Source: Paenibacillus xylanexedens (lineage in GTDB: Bacteria; Bacillota; Bacilli; Paenibacillales; Paenibacillaceae). From it: DNA of 64,000 nt. Shown here one piece after another: positions 43,682-52,216 of this stretch (within the stretch, counting starts at the first letter, position 1; the number at the start of each line of letters is the position of its first letter). The translations under genes were made by a program, and so were the position numbers. The stretch lies in the NCBI RefSeq assembly GCF_007680605.1, contig NZ_VEIO01000012.1:23864-87863 (forward strand). Direction: 5' to 3'. The notes under the pieces were generated by a model, which saw only the letters and a list, made by a program, of their open reading frames with translations, did not search any database and was not told where the DNA came from.

Positions 43682-44340
43682 TGGATTTTTCCAAAGTGCG
43701 CTGGGAAGAGGTCGGTACGGCCTCCGTTGAAACATTGCAAATTCTAGCTGTATCCGGTTTGTTTACTGTTCTCTTGGGTTTGCCGCTTGGTGTCATTCTG
43801 TTTATGACAGGCCGCTCGGCTGCACCTAGTTCCAAACTAACCTACATCATATTATCTGTTATTGTTAATATTTTACGTTCAGTACCTTTCATCATATTAA
43901 TTGTTGCTCTTATTCCGTTTACGCGTACGCTGGTGGGCACCGCTACAGGTGTGCTTGGTGTCATCCCACCGCTTGTCATCTCGGCTGCTCCGTATTTTGC
44001 GCGTCTGGTGGAGAATACTTTACGTGAAGTAGACCGCGGTGTCATTGAAGCAGCTCAGGCAATGGGGGCATCTACGGCTCAGATCGTCAGACGGGTGTTG
44101 TTACCTGAGGCTTTACCGGGCTTGCTTGCCGGAATTACAATTACCATCGTTACGCTTGTGTCCTATACGGCCATGGCGGGTATGGTTGGCGGTGGAGGTC
44201 TGGGCACACTAGCCATTAACTATGGATACTACCGATATCAGAATGAGATCATGATCATTTCCGTAGTATCCATGATTATTCTGGTTCAGCTCCTGCAGAT
44301 GATTGGTGATCGTCTGGTCATTTATTTCACCCGGAAATAA
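43681..44340 (+). CDS. metI: Methionine ABC transporter permease
   Basis: 219 residues; ATG overlaps the metN stop by one base. Five membrane helices of the BPD type. The EAA loop, EAAQAMGASTAQIVRRVLLPEALPG, is the contact point with MetN. Forms the membrane pore for D/L-methionine uptake. Confidence 0.96.
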   Translation: MDFSKVRWEEVGTASVETLQILAVSGLFTVLLGLPLGVILFMTGRSAAPSSKLTYIILSVIVNILRSVPFIILIVALIPFTRTLVGTATGVLGVIPPLVISAAPYFARLVENTLREVDRGVIEAAQAMGASTAQIVRRVLLPEALPGLLAGITITIVTLVSYTAMAGMVGGGGLGTLAINYGYYRYQNEIMIISVVSMIILVQLLQMIGDRLVIYFTRK

Positions 44341-44380
44341 CAGATAGATTGAAAAATAAAAATGCGAAGGGGTTTTACAG

Positions 44381-45217
44381 ATGAAAAAATGGTCTATTAT
44401 TTTACTCAGCTTGATGATGATTGCCGTGCTCGCAGCTTGCGGCAACAACAAGAAATCGGACAGTGGTGCGGATAACGCAGCAGGTGCTCCGCGTACCGTT
44501 GAATTGAAAGTCGGCGCTTCGCCTACACCACATGCTGAAATTCTGGAAAGCATCAAACCCGAACTGGAAGCACAAGGCATTCGTTTGCAAGTGGTGACGT
44601 TTAACGACTATGTGCAACCTAACCAACAGCTGGCAGATAAGAAACTGGACGCAAACTTCTTCCAGCATCAGCCTTACCTTGATACAGAGAACAAAGAGCG
44701 CGGATTCAACCTTGTTGCTGTGACTCCAGTTCACGTTGAACCTTTCGGTGGTTACTCCAAAAAGATTAAATCCCTGGATGAACTGAAAGATGGCGCTAAA
44801 GTGGCTATTCCAAACGACCCATCGAATGGTGGACGTGCACTCTTGTTGCTTGCGAAAAAAGGTCTGATTACCCTCAAAGACGATACAAACATCGCATCCA
44901 CTAAACAGGACATTACAGCGAATCCGAAAAACCTGGAAATCATCGAACTGGATGCAGCCATGATGCCTCGTCAGCTGGATGAAGCCGATCTGGTATTTAT
45001 CAACGCCAACTATGCGCTGGAAGCAAACCTCAATCCATCTAAAGATGCGTTGCTGATCGAAGATTTGCAAGGCAATCCATATGCAAACATTCTGGTGTCC
45101 CGTGAAGATAACAAAGACGCCGACGCTATCAAAAAACTGGCAGAAGCTCTCCACTCCGAAACGGTGAAAAAATTCATCAAAGAACGTTACCAAGGTGCAG
45201 TTGAACCTGCATTTTAA
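44381..45217 (+). CDS. metQ: Methionine-binding lipoprotein
   Basis: 278 residues; signal peptide with lipobox VLAAC (Cys about residue 20), so it is membrane-anchored outside. NlpA/MetQ fold: VGASPTPHAEILESIKPELEAQG, NYVQPNQQLADKKLDANFFQHQPYL-like substrate-site block, and NPYANILVSREDNKD. Completes the metNIQ operon. AAGGGG precedes the start. Codon choice and G+C look regular. Confidence 0.96.
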   Translation: MKKWSIILLSLMMIAVLAACGNNKKSDSGADNAAGAPRTVELKVGASPTPHAEILESIKPELEAQGIRLQVVTFNDYVQPNQQLADKKLDANFFQHQPYLDTENKERGFNLVAVTPVHVEPFGGYSKKIKSLDELKDGAKVAIPNDPSNGGRALLLLAKKGLITLKDDTNIASTKQDITANPKNLEIIELDAAMMPRQLDEADLVFINANYALEANLNPSKDALLIEDLQGNPYANILVSREDNKDADAIKKLAEALHSETVKKFIKERYQGAVEPAF

Positions 45218-45263
45218 GGTTCTCTGAGACATCAGCGTAAGTATTGCTGATATGTATTACAAC

Positions 45264-45303
45264 AAAGGCCGCGGCTCTCTAATGTGAGAGCGCGGCCTTT
45301 TCT
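45264..45303 (+). terminator. Intrinsic terminator after metQ
   Basis: AAAGGCCGCGgCTCTC pairs with GAGAGCGCGGCCTTT; CTTA follows the T run. Confidence 0.92.
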
Positions 45304-45341
45304 TATTGGTAGTAAACTGACTGGTTAACTTGAATTAATTA

Positions 45342-46349
45342 TTATGTATTCTCTGTTTTTGAATTTTTATCCGAAGTGCGGTAGTACGTTAATTCATTCT
45401 GTTCCGCCGTATGTTGTTGCTCGTGTTCTTCATAATTATATTCCCGGGTCACCGGATACTGTGTTTCCTCTTGATGTAATGCATCTCTTCTCTGTTGGTA
45501 CCTGACCCAGCTAAATAACAATATGAATAAACCCAGCCCCCAATACCACTTATGCTTCAAAAATGTCCAAATACTTTCGTCTTCCGCGGTATAAGGAATC
45601 CCGCCCATAACTAGACTATTGAGACCAAGACGAGAGGTCTGGTCAGTTTTAGCATTATACTCCTCATAGGTGTAACCTGGATTCACGGTAAGATGCCCAA
45701 GCACCGTTTCTTCAAAAGCAGCACGACTTTGCTCCAAATTCGCTTTTTCGGTTACCAGAATCGCCGTGATATAGCCTTCGCGTGTCAAAAGATTAACGTT
45801 ATAATTGACCAAGGCTTGTTCGTAGCTATCTTTGAATCCGAGTGCATAAACCAGTTGATGACTGGAAGGATTATAATCAGGTGCAATCTCCCACCCCGTT
45901 ACATGGAGCTCGTTTCCTTCTGTTGCATCACGGTTATGTTCGACTTCCCAACGCATATAGTTGCTTAATAACTCGTGAGCATCCAATTGGTTGTCGTCAT
46001 CGTCATGAATATGCCCGCTTTGTACGTATTCGAATATGACAGACCATGAACCCGTGGGGTCGTTACTGTACATGCTTCCGATCTCATTTCCGTTCGGCTG
46101 ATTCCCCAGATCCAGCATGGAGCGTTGTGTATCCGTTTTACCTAGAAATGAGTAGTTTGCCGGAAGCTCAAGTGAGGCTTTGCCATCAAGAGATACGGTA
46201 TTCGGGCCATCCACCCATTCGTATTCATTGGATGTGGTGATGTTCTCATTTGTAGCAGAGACGGGTCCGATATCCGCTAATAGCACAGAATACAATAGAA
46301 CTAATACCACTGTGAGTCTTAATGAAGTCAATTTGAACCATTTCTTCAT
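45342..46349 (-). CDS. DUF2167 family membrane protein
   Basis: 335 residues, AAAGGATCG before ATG 46349. Cleavable signal peptide (about 1-32), then the DUF2167 domain: TVSLDGKASLELPANYSFLGKTDTQRSML and SVIFEYVQSGHIHDDDDNQLDAHELLSNY. One membrane helix near 275-292 (YWGLGLFILLFSWV), then a 40-residue Glu/Gln-rich cytoplasmic tail. The family has no defined role; members occur in envelope-stress or phage-shock-like settings. Confidence 0.82.
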   Translation of the reverse strand: MKKWFKLTSLRLTVVLVLLYSVLLADIGPVSATNENITTSNEYEWVDGPNTVSLDGKASLELPANYSFLGKTDTQRSMLDLGNQPNGNEIGSMYSNDPTGSWSVIFEYVQSGHIHDDDDNQLDAHELLSNYMRWEVEHNRDATEGNELHVTGWEIAPDYNPSSHQLVYALGFKDSYEQALVNYNVNLLTREGYITAILVTEKANLEQSRAAFEETVLGHLTVNPGYTYEEYNAKTDQTSRLGLNSLVMGGIPYTAEDESIWTFLKHKWYWGLGLFILLFSWVRYQQRRDALHQEETQYPVTREYNYEEHEQQHTAEQNELTYYRTSDKNSKTENT

Positions 46350-46571
46350 TGAACACGATCCTTTCGAACATGATAATAGCGTTTTTTTAGATAAGAAACG
46401 ACTTTAAGACATTATCAGAGGTATGTAAGGTAATCAAGATAAATTTGGATAATCAGGACTTATTTGTATTAGTTAAATAACTGGAACAGATTGTGAGCAC
46501 ATGCAAGTTGTGAGGCAAGCCTAAATCTTTTATACTGAATGAGTGACTGCTCTTTGAAGAGGGGGATGAAC

Positions 46572-47336
46572 GTGAAGGGAAAGATTGCCCTCATAACGGG
46601 AAGTGCCAAAGGCCTTGGTAAAATGACAGCCCTCAGTCTGGCGGATCAGGGATGCCACATTGCCCTTAATTATGTGCATAGCAGAACAGAAGCCGAATCG
46701 TTGCAAGCTCAGATTATCGCTAAAGGGGTGCGCTGCATTGCGGTTCAGGCGGATATATCCAAAGTAGAAGAGATACACACACTCGTTACAGAGGTAGAGA
46801 CACAGCTGGGTTATGTAGACATTCTGGTGAATAATGCCGGGCCGTTTGTACGAGAGCGTCGGGTGTTTGCAGATTATTCTGAAGCTGAAGTGCAGATGTT
46901 AGTGCAGGGCAACCTGCTCGGGCCAATGATTCTGGATCAACTGGTTTTGCCGGAAATGCGCCGCAAGCAGTGGGGGCGTATTATTCATTTTGGCTTCAGT
47001 CACGCGGGTGAAGCAAGATCTTGGCCTCATCGTGCCGTATATGCTGCTGCCAAGGTAGGTCTGGTTTCGTTTACCAAGACTCTTGCGGTTGAAGAGGCCC
47101 CTTATGGGATTACGGTCAATATGGTTTGCCCCGGAGATATCCGTGGTGCGAACAAAGAGAAAACAATTGATGAGATTGCGGGCATAACCGATAAAGAAAC
47201 ACCAAGAGGTCGGCCTGGTAGTGGGGAAGATATTGCGCGAGTGATCACGTACCTGTGTCTGGATCATTCGGATTTTATAACAGGCAACATCATGGATGTA
47301 TCTGGAGGACTTGATCCGATCCGGCCTACAATCTGA
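46572..47336 (+). CDS. Short-chain dehydrogenase/reductase
   Basis: 254 residues from GTG 46572, nine bases after AGAGG; ATG 46566 is possible but only three bases from it. Classical SDR: TGSAKGLG (9-16), NNAG in the VNNAGPF segment, the catalytic Ser expected in HFGFSHAGEA, and YxxxK in VYAAAKVGL. Cofactor NAD(P)H; the substrate is unknown. 3-oxoacyl reductase (FabG)-like proteins share this layout, but the gene is isolated, so a general carbonyl reductase is likelier. Confidence 0.92.
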   Translation: MKGKIALITGSAKGLGKMTALSLADQGCHIALNYVHSRTEAESLQAQIIAKGVRCIAVQADISKVEEIHTLVTEVETQLGYVDILVNNAGPFVRERRVFADYSEAEVQMLVQGNLLGPMILDQLVLPEMRRKQWGRIIHFGFSHAGEARSWPHRAVYAAAKVGLVSFTKTLAVEEAPYGITVNMVCPGDIRGANKEKTIDEIAGITDKETPRGRPGSGEDIARVITYLCLDHSDFITGNIMDVSGGLDPIRPTI

Positions 47337-47345
47337 TGGAATTAC

Positions 47346-47390
47346 AAAAAAAAGAGCCTCTCGCTTCTTGCGAAGCGAAAGGCTCTCTGA
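47346..47390 (-). terminator. Intrinsic terminator between the SDR and nfu-like genes
   Basis: AGAGCCTcTCGCTTC pairs with GAAGCGAaAGGCTCT; on the minus strand it is followed by eight T residues, so it mainly ends the Nfu-type gene. Confidence 0.88.
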
Positions 47391-47412
47391 GGTTTATTTC
47401 GTGAAGGATTGA

Positions 47413-47658
47413 TTAGAATACTTGTACGACTTCTTGTACACCCTCAACTTCTTCAAGAAGGGCGCGTTCAATCCCGGCTTTTAAGGTAATGGTGGAGCTT
47501 GGGCAACTGCCGCAGGCACCGACCAGTTTCAGCTTAATGATGCCGTCCTCCACGTCGACCAGTTCCACGTCACCGCCATCGCGTTGCAGGAACGGACGAA
47601 GTTTATCAAGCACATCAGATACCTCATCATACATGGTGCTTTGTGCGTTTTCGCTCAT
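47413..47658 (-). CDS. yutI: NifU-like (Nfu domain) Fe-S carrier, YutI type
   Basis: 81 residues from ATG 47658, nine bases after AAGGAG. Single Nfu domain with RPFLQRDGGDVELVDVEDG and the cluster-binding C49xxC52 pair in GACGSCPSS. Transfers or stores Fe-S clusters in the cytosol; in S. aureus and B. subtilis this type supports aconitase and other enzymes. Neighbours yuzB and yutJ appear in the same order as in B. subtilis. Confidence 0.93.
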   Translation of the reverse strand: MSENAQSTMYDEVSDVLDKLRPFLQRDGGDVELVDVEDGIIKLKLVGACGSCPSSTITLKAGIERALLEEVEGVQEVVQVF

Positions 47659-47738
47659 ATTGTTCAACTCCTTTCCTTCCTATATTATATTACAAATGAC
47701 CATAAATTAAAATGGTCAAACAAAGCAGGTGAACTGAA

Positions 47739-47993
47739 ATGAGACCAATTATTGAATTTTGTGCTAACAATATGCATTTTGGCACGGATGAAGTCATGGA
47801 TCAATTGGATGAAAATCCGGACTATGACGTGATTGAATACGGCTGTTTGACCAATTGCGGTCAATGTTATATGACTCCTTTTGCCTTGGTCAATGGTGAA
47901 GTCGTAACCACAGATAAAGTAGAAGATCTATATAACGCCATTCTAGCCAAAATTGCCGAAGCGGATGCCTGGGACGCGCTGGATCTCGATTAA
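47739..47993 (+). CDS. yuzB: YuzB family protein (DUF1450)
   Basis: 84 residues. MRPIIEFCANNMHFGTDEVM and GCLTNCGQCYMTPFALVNGE are the YuzB pattern, with Cys 8 and the C..C..C set suggesting a thioredoxin-like ferredoxin fold or a metal site. Function unknown. It overlaps the convergent yutJ gene by four bases, tail to tail. Confidence 0.93.
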   Translation: MRPIIEFCANNMHFGTDEVMDQLDENPDYDVIEYGCLTNCGQCYMTPFALVNGEVVTTDKVEDLYNAILAKIAEADAWDALDLD

Positions 47994-49051
47994 CCGAGAT
48001 GGCGTTTCGACATCCAGAGCACGCCGCTTTTTAAAATACGAGGCACTCGTCCCATCATGGACGTTTTGCCCATCAGCCCAAATCCAGCTTTCTTGCCAAG
48101 CGCGCCAAGTGTGCCGCGAAGCTTAAGAGGCTGCGGATTGGGCTTTTCGCCTTTCCAGAGGGCATGCTGAATATGAGCGATCTGTTCACCCTGAACCTCC
48201 GCAGCCTGACCACTTGGTGCATAAGGTACACTGGCACAGTCACCTACCACGTAAACGTCGGTATACTCCGGAATCTGATAATACTCATTTAATACGACAC
48301 GACCTTGCGGGTCTTTGGTTACATCTAGGTCTTGAACGACTTTCACCGGCTGAATGCCTGCCGTCCATACAACAGCATCCGTTTGAATCTGTTCATCGCG
48401 GTTGTAGATCGCGTTAGGCTCGACTCGCGAGATAGCAATATGTCCTCGTGCTTCAACCTGATGTTCGCCGAACCATTCGTGAACATAAGAGGAGAGACGT
48501 TGAGGGAATGCGGATAATACACGTTCACCGCGATCCAGAATACTGATATTCAGGTCGGGTCTGCTTTCACGTAATTCGGCAGCCATCTCAACACCGCTTA
48601 AGCCGCCGCCCACAATGTGAACATGCCCATAAGCTTTGACTTCATTAAGACGGAGATACGTCTCACGTGTTTTGCTGAAGCTTTGTATTGTGCAACTGTA
48701 TTCCTCGGCACCGGGCGTGTTGTGAAAACGATCCGTACAACCTAGTCCAATTACAAGCTTGTCATATTCCAACGGTTCCTGACCTTCGAATTCAATCTGA
48801 CGCTGTTCCAGGTTAATGGCTGTAACTTCACCGAAACGGTGTGTTACTTTCTCATTTACCGGAAAATGGATACGCAGGTCGTAATCCGATACTGTTCCTG
48901 CTGCGAGTGCGTAATATTCGGTCTTCAACCCTTGAAAGGGGCTTCGATCCACCAATACAATCTGCGTATCTGACGGGATTTTACCTTCCAAAAGTTCCTT
49001 GATGATCGTGAGGCCGCCATAGCCGCCTCCAAGAATGACGAAATTTTTCAT
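47990..49051 (-). CDS. yutJ: Type II NADH dehydrogenase-like oxidoreductase, YutJ
   Basis: 353 residues from ATG 49051 with AAAGGAAG. Two-dinucleotide-binding flavoprotein: FAD-binding FVILGGGYGGL (residues 3-13), NADH-binding HIVGGGLSGVEMA, and the third FAD contact YVVGDCASVPYAPSGQAA. It resembles NDH-2 enzymes that pass electrons from NADH to menaquinone, consistent with the mqnE gene upstream. It lacks an obvious C-terminal amphipathic membrane anchor, so quinone reduction is inferred. Confidence 0.9.
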   Translation of the reverse strand: MKNFVILGGGYGGLTIIKELLEGKIPSDTQIVLVDRSPFQGLKTEYYALAAGTVSDYDLRIHFPVNEKVTHRFGEVTAINLEQRQIEFEGQEPLEYDKLVIGLGCTDRFHNTPGAEEYSCTIQSFSKTRETYLRLNEVKAYGHVHIVGGGLSGVEMAAELRESRPDLNISILDRGERVLSAFPQRLSSYVHEWFGEHQVEARGHIAISRVEPNAIYNRDEQIQTDAVVWTAGIQPVKVVQDLDVTKDPQGRVVLNEYYQIPEYTDVYVVGDCASVPYAPSGQAAEVQGEQIAHIQHALWKGEKPNPQPLKLRGTLGALGKKAGFGLMGKTSMMGRVPRILKSGVLWMSKRHLG

Positions 49052-49100
49052 GACTCGGCTTCCTTTCTGCATCAGTCCCACTGCTGGGGCTGTAACCTGC

Positions 49101-49130
49101 GGAGCAGCTATGTCTTCACATAGCTGCTCC
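49101..49130. repeat. Perfect 12-bp inverted repeat in the mqnE-yutJ gap
   Basis: GGAGCAGCTATG / CATAGCTGCTCC with loop TCTTCA. Both flanking genes run on the minus strand, and it lies 50 bases upstream of the yutJ start. No T run follows on the minus strand, so it may be a 5' leader hairpin or mRNA-stability element. Confidence 0.6.
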
Positions 49131-49205
49131 GTGTGTTGTTTTGGTTTGAATAATTTGAATAATTAATAATTAGAAAATAAAAATTTGAAATATGAGACCA
49201 CAGTT

Positions 49206-49271
49206 AAGCATCACTCTGATCAAACGTCCCCCCTGATTGAAGAAAGTATCGTTCTTTGATGAGTGATGCTT
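49206..49271 (-). terminator. Long inverted repeat after mqnE
   Basis: AAGCATCACTC..ATCAAA pairs with TTTGAT..GAGTGATGCTT. It lies 44 bases after the mqnE stop. The U-tract is not immediate, so termination is weak or Rho-assisted. Confidence 0.5.
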
Positions 49272-49314
49272 CTGCTGCTGTAACCCTTGCCTAGATCGAT
49301 GAGACTAATCAGAG

Positions 49315-50421
49315 CTATTCGTAAACTTGAATTTCATTGTAGAACGTATCACGTTCTACAGGGATGCGGCCTGCACCTTTGACAAGCCAGATCAGCTCTT
49401 TGCGTGTTAATCCTTCCGGTGTAAGCGCGCCGGCAGCGTGGCTGATTTTTTCACGTACAATCGTACCATGCACGTCGGATGCCCCAAAGCTGAGCGCAAC
49501 CTGCGTCAGTTGTGGGCCGATGTTAATAAAGTAAGCTTTTACGTGCTGAATGTTATCCAGCATCAAGCGGCTGATCGCAATCGTTTTGAGGTCCTCATAA
49601 GCGGAGTTGCGGCGCATAATGCTTGCAGATTTGCTCTTTGGCTGCATGGACAGTGGAATGAACACCATAAATCCGTTGGTTTCGTCTTGAAGCTCACGAA
49701 TCTGTGCCATATGGTTCACGCGGTCCTCATAGGACTCAATGGAACCATATAACATTGTAGTATGTGTACGCATGCCCAGATTATGAGCGGTACGGTGTAC
49801 TTCCAGATAACGATCGACATTCGCTTTATCTACACGCATTTTTTTGCGATACTCATCCGACAGAATCTCTGCGCCGCCGCCCGTCAGGGACTTCAGGCCG
49901 GCTTTTTGCAGCTCCTGCAGAACTTCCTTGATGCTCAGGCCGCTGATGCGAGTGAAGAAATCGATCTCTGCCGCCGTGTAAGCTTTCAGCGTGACATCCG
50001 GATATTTTTCGTTTAAAGCACGCAGAGAATCGACATAATATTGAAAAGGAACATGGTTGTTATGTCCACCTACAATGTGGAACTCACGCACGCCTGGATG
50101 AATATGCTGTTCGACATAGTCGATCATTTCCGGACCGGATAACGTATAAGAGCCTTCCTCACCCTGGTCTTTGCGGAAATTACAAAATGCGCAGCGTGCT
50201 TCGCATACGTTGGTGAAATAAAGGCTCATGTTCTCAATAAAATAGACTTTCTTGCCGTTCTTCCGCAGATTGGCCTCATTGGCCAGCTGGCCCAAAGTCA
50301 GCAGATCATCTGTTTGATACAGATAGACGCCGTCTTCTACGCTCAGCCTTACGCCGTTCTGCACTTTCTCAACGATTTCAGCCATTCTTTTGTCGGTGAA
50401 CGGTGTTACCAATGTAGACAT
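49315..50421 (-). CDS. mqnE: Aminofutalosine synthase
   Basis: 368 residues, ATG behind AGGAGG. Radical SAM enzyme that joins 3-enolpyruvyl-benzoate with SAM to make aminofutalosine in the alternative menaquinone pathway. Radical SAM cysteines C73, C77, C80 (NVCEARCAFCNF); FHIVGGHNNHVP and GGGAEILSDEYR are the MqnE/MqnC family blocks. Its presence means menaquinone is probably made by the futalosine route. No other mqn genes are in the window. Confidence 0.95.
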   Translation of the reverse strand: MSTLVTPFTDKRMAEIVEKVQNGVRLSVEDGVYLYQTDDLLTLGQLANEANLRKNGKKVYFIENMSLYFTNVCEARCAFCNFRKDQGEEGSYTLSGPEMIDYVEQHIHPGVREFHIVGGHNNHVPFQYYVDSLRALNEKYPDVTLKAYTAAEIDFFTRISGLSIKEVLQELQKAGLKSLTGGGAEILSDEYRKKMRVDKANVDRYLEVHRTAHNLGMRTHTTMLYGSIESYEDRVNHMAQIRELQDETNGFMVFIPLSMQPKSKSASIMRRNSAYEDLKTIAISRLMLDNIQHVKAYFINIGPQLTQVALSFGASDVHGTIVREKISHAAGALTPEGLTRKELIWLVKGAGRIPVERDTFYNEIQVYE

Positions 50422-50803
50422 GCTGTTTCCTCCTGTTCTTTACCGGAATTCGAGTTGTGGTGTGTTGAACCATTAAACAGAACTACATAGCAAAGATGCG
50501 GTCAACTGCCGCCTTCCTGTGAAAGACTAACTCTTATTACCCGGTGCAGCGTGTGCTGCAATCGAAAAGTTTATTTTTTCAAAAGGAGTCAAAGTGACTC
50601 TATATGCATTGGGGACTGAGAACCAGTCTCGAAATGTGAAAAAAATTACAACTCCATATATGACCAACATCCGAATATCTCATGACAAAATATTGACATT
50701 TTCAGAGTGACCACCTATCCATTATAAACCTCGTGCCGCAGGGGTTCAATACACTGGGAAGAAAAAGGAGTTCAGGGGGAACGCGGAAGCGGGCAAACAT
50801 GAC
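50422..50803. other. Non-coding gap between mqnE and the A-type carrier gene
   Basis: Divergent promoter region. Only a small hairpin, GAGTCA-AAG-TGACTC (50586-50600), stands out; no gene is supported. Confidence 0.5.
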
Positions 50804-50832
50804 TTGAGCCCCTTGACGGGGTGGAGTATAAT
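50804..50832 (+). promoter_or_regulatory. Sigma-A promoter of the A-type Fe-S carrier gene
   Basis: TTGAGC, 17-base spacer, TATAAT, 36 bases before the start codon. Confidence 0.75.
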
Positions 50833-50867
50833 TTAAGGAAGAGTGATGAAAAGGAGAGTGACCTGGC

Positions 50868-51224
50868 ATGATTAATATCAGCGAAACGGCTGCAGACCGA
50901 TTGAAAGAGATGCTTGCACAGCAAGAGACCCCTGGAATGTTCCTGCGTCTTGGCGTAGCACCGGGCGGTTGTACCGGATTTTCGTACGCCATGGGCTTTG
51001 ACGATAAAGAGTCCGATGAGGATATATATATGGACATTCATGACATGAAAGTCGTTGTGGAGAAAGAAAACGTGAAATATTTGAATGGTCTCGAAATTGA
51101 TTTCGAAGAATCCGGCATGTCCGGCGGTTTCACCATTCACAACCCGAACGCAGTGGCTACATGCGGCTGCGGTTCATCCTTCCGTACACGTGAAGAAGCA
51201 GGGGTACCGGATAAAGATTGTTAA
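50868..51224 (+). CDS. yutM: A-type Fe-S carrier (IscA/ErpA, YutM type)
   Basis: 118 residues, AAAGGAGAG before ATG. HesB/IscA fold with the three cluster cysteines C35 (PGGCTG), C99 and C101 (TCGCGSSF). Delivers Fe-S clusters to client enzymes such as LipA and aconitase. Monocistronic with promoter and terminator. Confidence 0.95.
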   Translation: MINISETAADRLKEMLAQQETPGMFLRLGVAPGGCTGFSYAMGFDDKESDEDIYMDIHDMKVVVEKENVKYLNGLEIDFEESGMSGGFTIHNPNAVATCGCGSSFRTREEAGVPDKDC

Positions 51225-51239
51225 TCGGGTGCGGGTTAG

Positions 51240-51286
51240 GGCGCATTTCCAGCGAAGAGATTTCGCTAGGAAGTGCGTCTTTTTTG
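51240..51286 (+). terminator. Intrinsic terminator after yutM
   Basis: GCGCATTTCC..GCGAA pairs with TTCGC..GGAAGTGCG, then TCTTTTTT. Confidence 0.9.
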
Positions 51287-51370
51287 GTTTGAAAATGGAA
51301 TGAATTCTTTTAGTTGTAGGGATAATTAGGTGATAGGGTTTTGTGGTTAAAAGATTAAAAGAGGATCAGG

Positions 51371-51403
51371 TTGACAGAATTAGTTGTAACAATTATAGTT
51401 ACA
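51371..51403 (+). promoter_or_regulatory. Promoter with overlapping palindromic operator
   Basis: TTGACA, 17-base spacer, TATAGT (51394-51399). A perfect palindrome TGTAAC-N7-GTTACA (51385-51403) covers the -10. This is a typical place for a repressor of the MarR or HxlR class; the regulator is not identified. Confidence 0.75.
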
Positions 51404-51452
51404 TTATGGAGTTGATTTTTGAACAAACATAATTTTAAGGGAGAGATTGACG

Positions 51453-52094
51453 ATGAAAATTGCAATTATTGGTGCAACAGGCAAAGCGGGAAGTATTATT
51501 TTGAAAGAAGCGGCAGACCGCGGGCACGAGGTAACAGCGATTGTGCGTAATGCATCCAAATTAGAAGACAAAAGCCTGAATGTATTGGAGAAAGACGTAT
51601 TTGATCTGACGGCTTCAGATGTTCAAGCCTTTGATGTGGTTGTGAATGCGTTTGGAGCTCCGGCGGGCAAAGAAAACCTGCATGTAGAAGTAGGACAAGC
51701 CCTGATCAACATTTTGAAAGATGCTCCAAATACACGTTTGATCGTTGTGGGTGGTGCAGGAAGCTTGTTCACAGACGAGTCCAAAACGCTGCGTGTTGTC
51801 GATTCCCCTGGATTCCCTGATGCGTACAAAGCAACAGCAACTAACCAAGGCAAGAACCTTGAAGACTTGAAAGCTTCTTCCGGGATTCAATGGACATTCC
51901 TTAGCCCGGCTGGATTCTTCAATCCGGAAGGCGTGCGCACTGGCAAGTATCAGTCAGGCAACGATGTGATTATGGTAAACAGTGAAGGCAACAGCTATAT
52001 CAGCTATGCCGATTATGCGATTGCGCTTGTGGATGAGATTGAGAATCCACAGCATAAAAATGAACGCTTTACTGTAGTTGGCGAAGCGAAGTAA
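51453..52094 (+). CDS. NAD(P)-binding (atypical SDR, NmrA-like) oxidoreductase
   Basis: 213 residues from ATG 51453 with GGGAGAG; a TTG six bases earlier is less likely. N-terminal Rossmann motif IIGATGKAGS (5-14), then VVVNAFGAP and VVGGAGSLF. Close in layout to Bacillus YwnB/YhfK-like proteins and flavin-reductase-like atypical SDRs. These often respond to thiol or quinone stress, which agrees with a strong promoter under a palindromic operator. The reaction is unknown. Confidence 0.9.
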   Translation: MKIAIIGATGKAGSIILKEAADRGHEVTAIVRNASKLEDKSLNVLEKDVFDLTASDVQAFDVVVNAFGAPAGKENLHVEVGQALINILKDAPNTRLIVVGGAGSLFTDESKTLRVVDSPGFPDAYKATATNQGKNLEDLKASSGIQWTFLSPAGFFNPEGVRTGKYQSGNDVIMVNSEGNSYISYADYAIALVDEIENPQHKNERFTVVGEAK

Positions 52095-52124
52095 TAATTG
52101 GGTATGCTTCTAGGATAAACTAAA

Positions 52125-52167
52125 ACAAACGGACACTAAGCTTATATGAGCGAGTGTCCGTTTTTGT
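52125..52167. terminator. Bidirectional terminator
   Basis: AAACGGACACT pairs with AGTGTCCGTTT; T-rich on the plus strand (TTTTTG) and on the minus strand (TTTGTTTT), serving both converging genes. Confidence 0.88.
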
Positions 52168-52216
52168 TGATATACATTTTTATGATCTATCAGATGTTTT
52201 ATCTATGAACGGGCTC

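Noticed and set aside
44402..45232. 276-codon frame antisense to metQ
   Set aside because: Cys/Phe-rich composition and complete overlap with metQ, which has a lipobox and family motifs.
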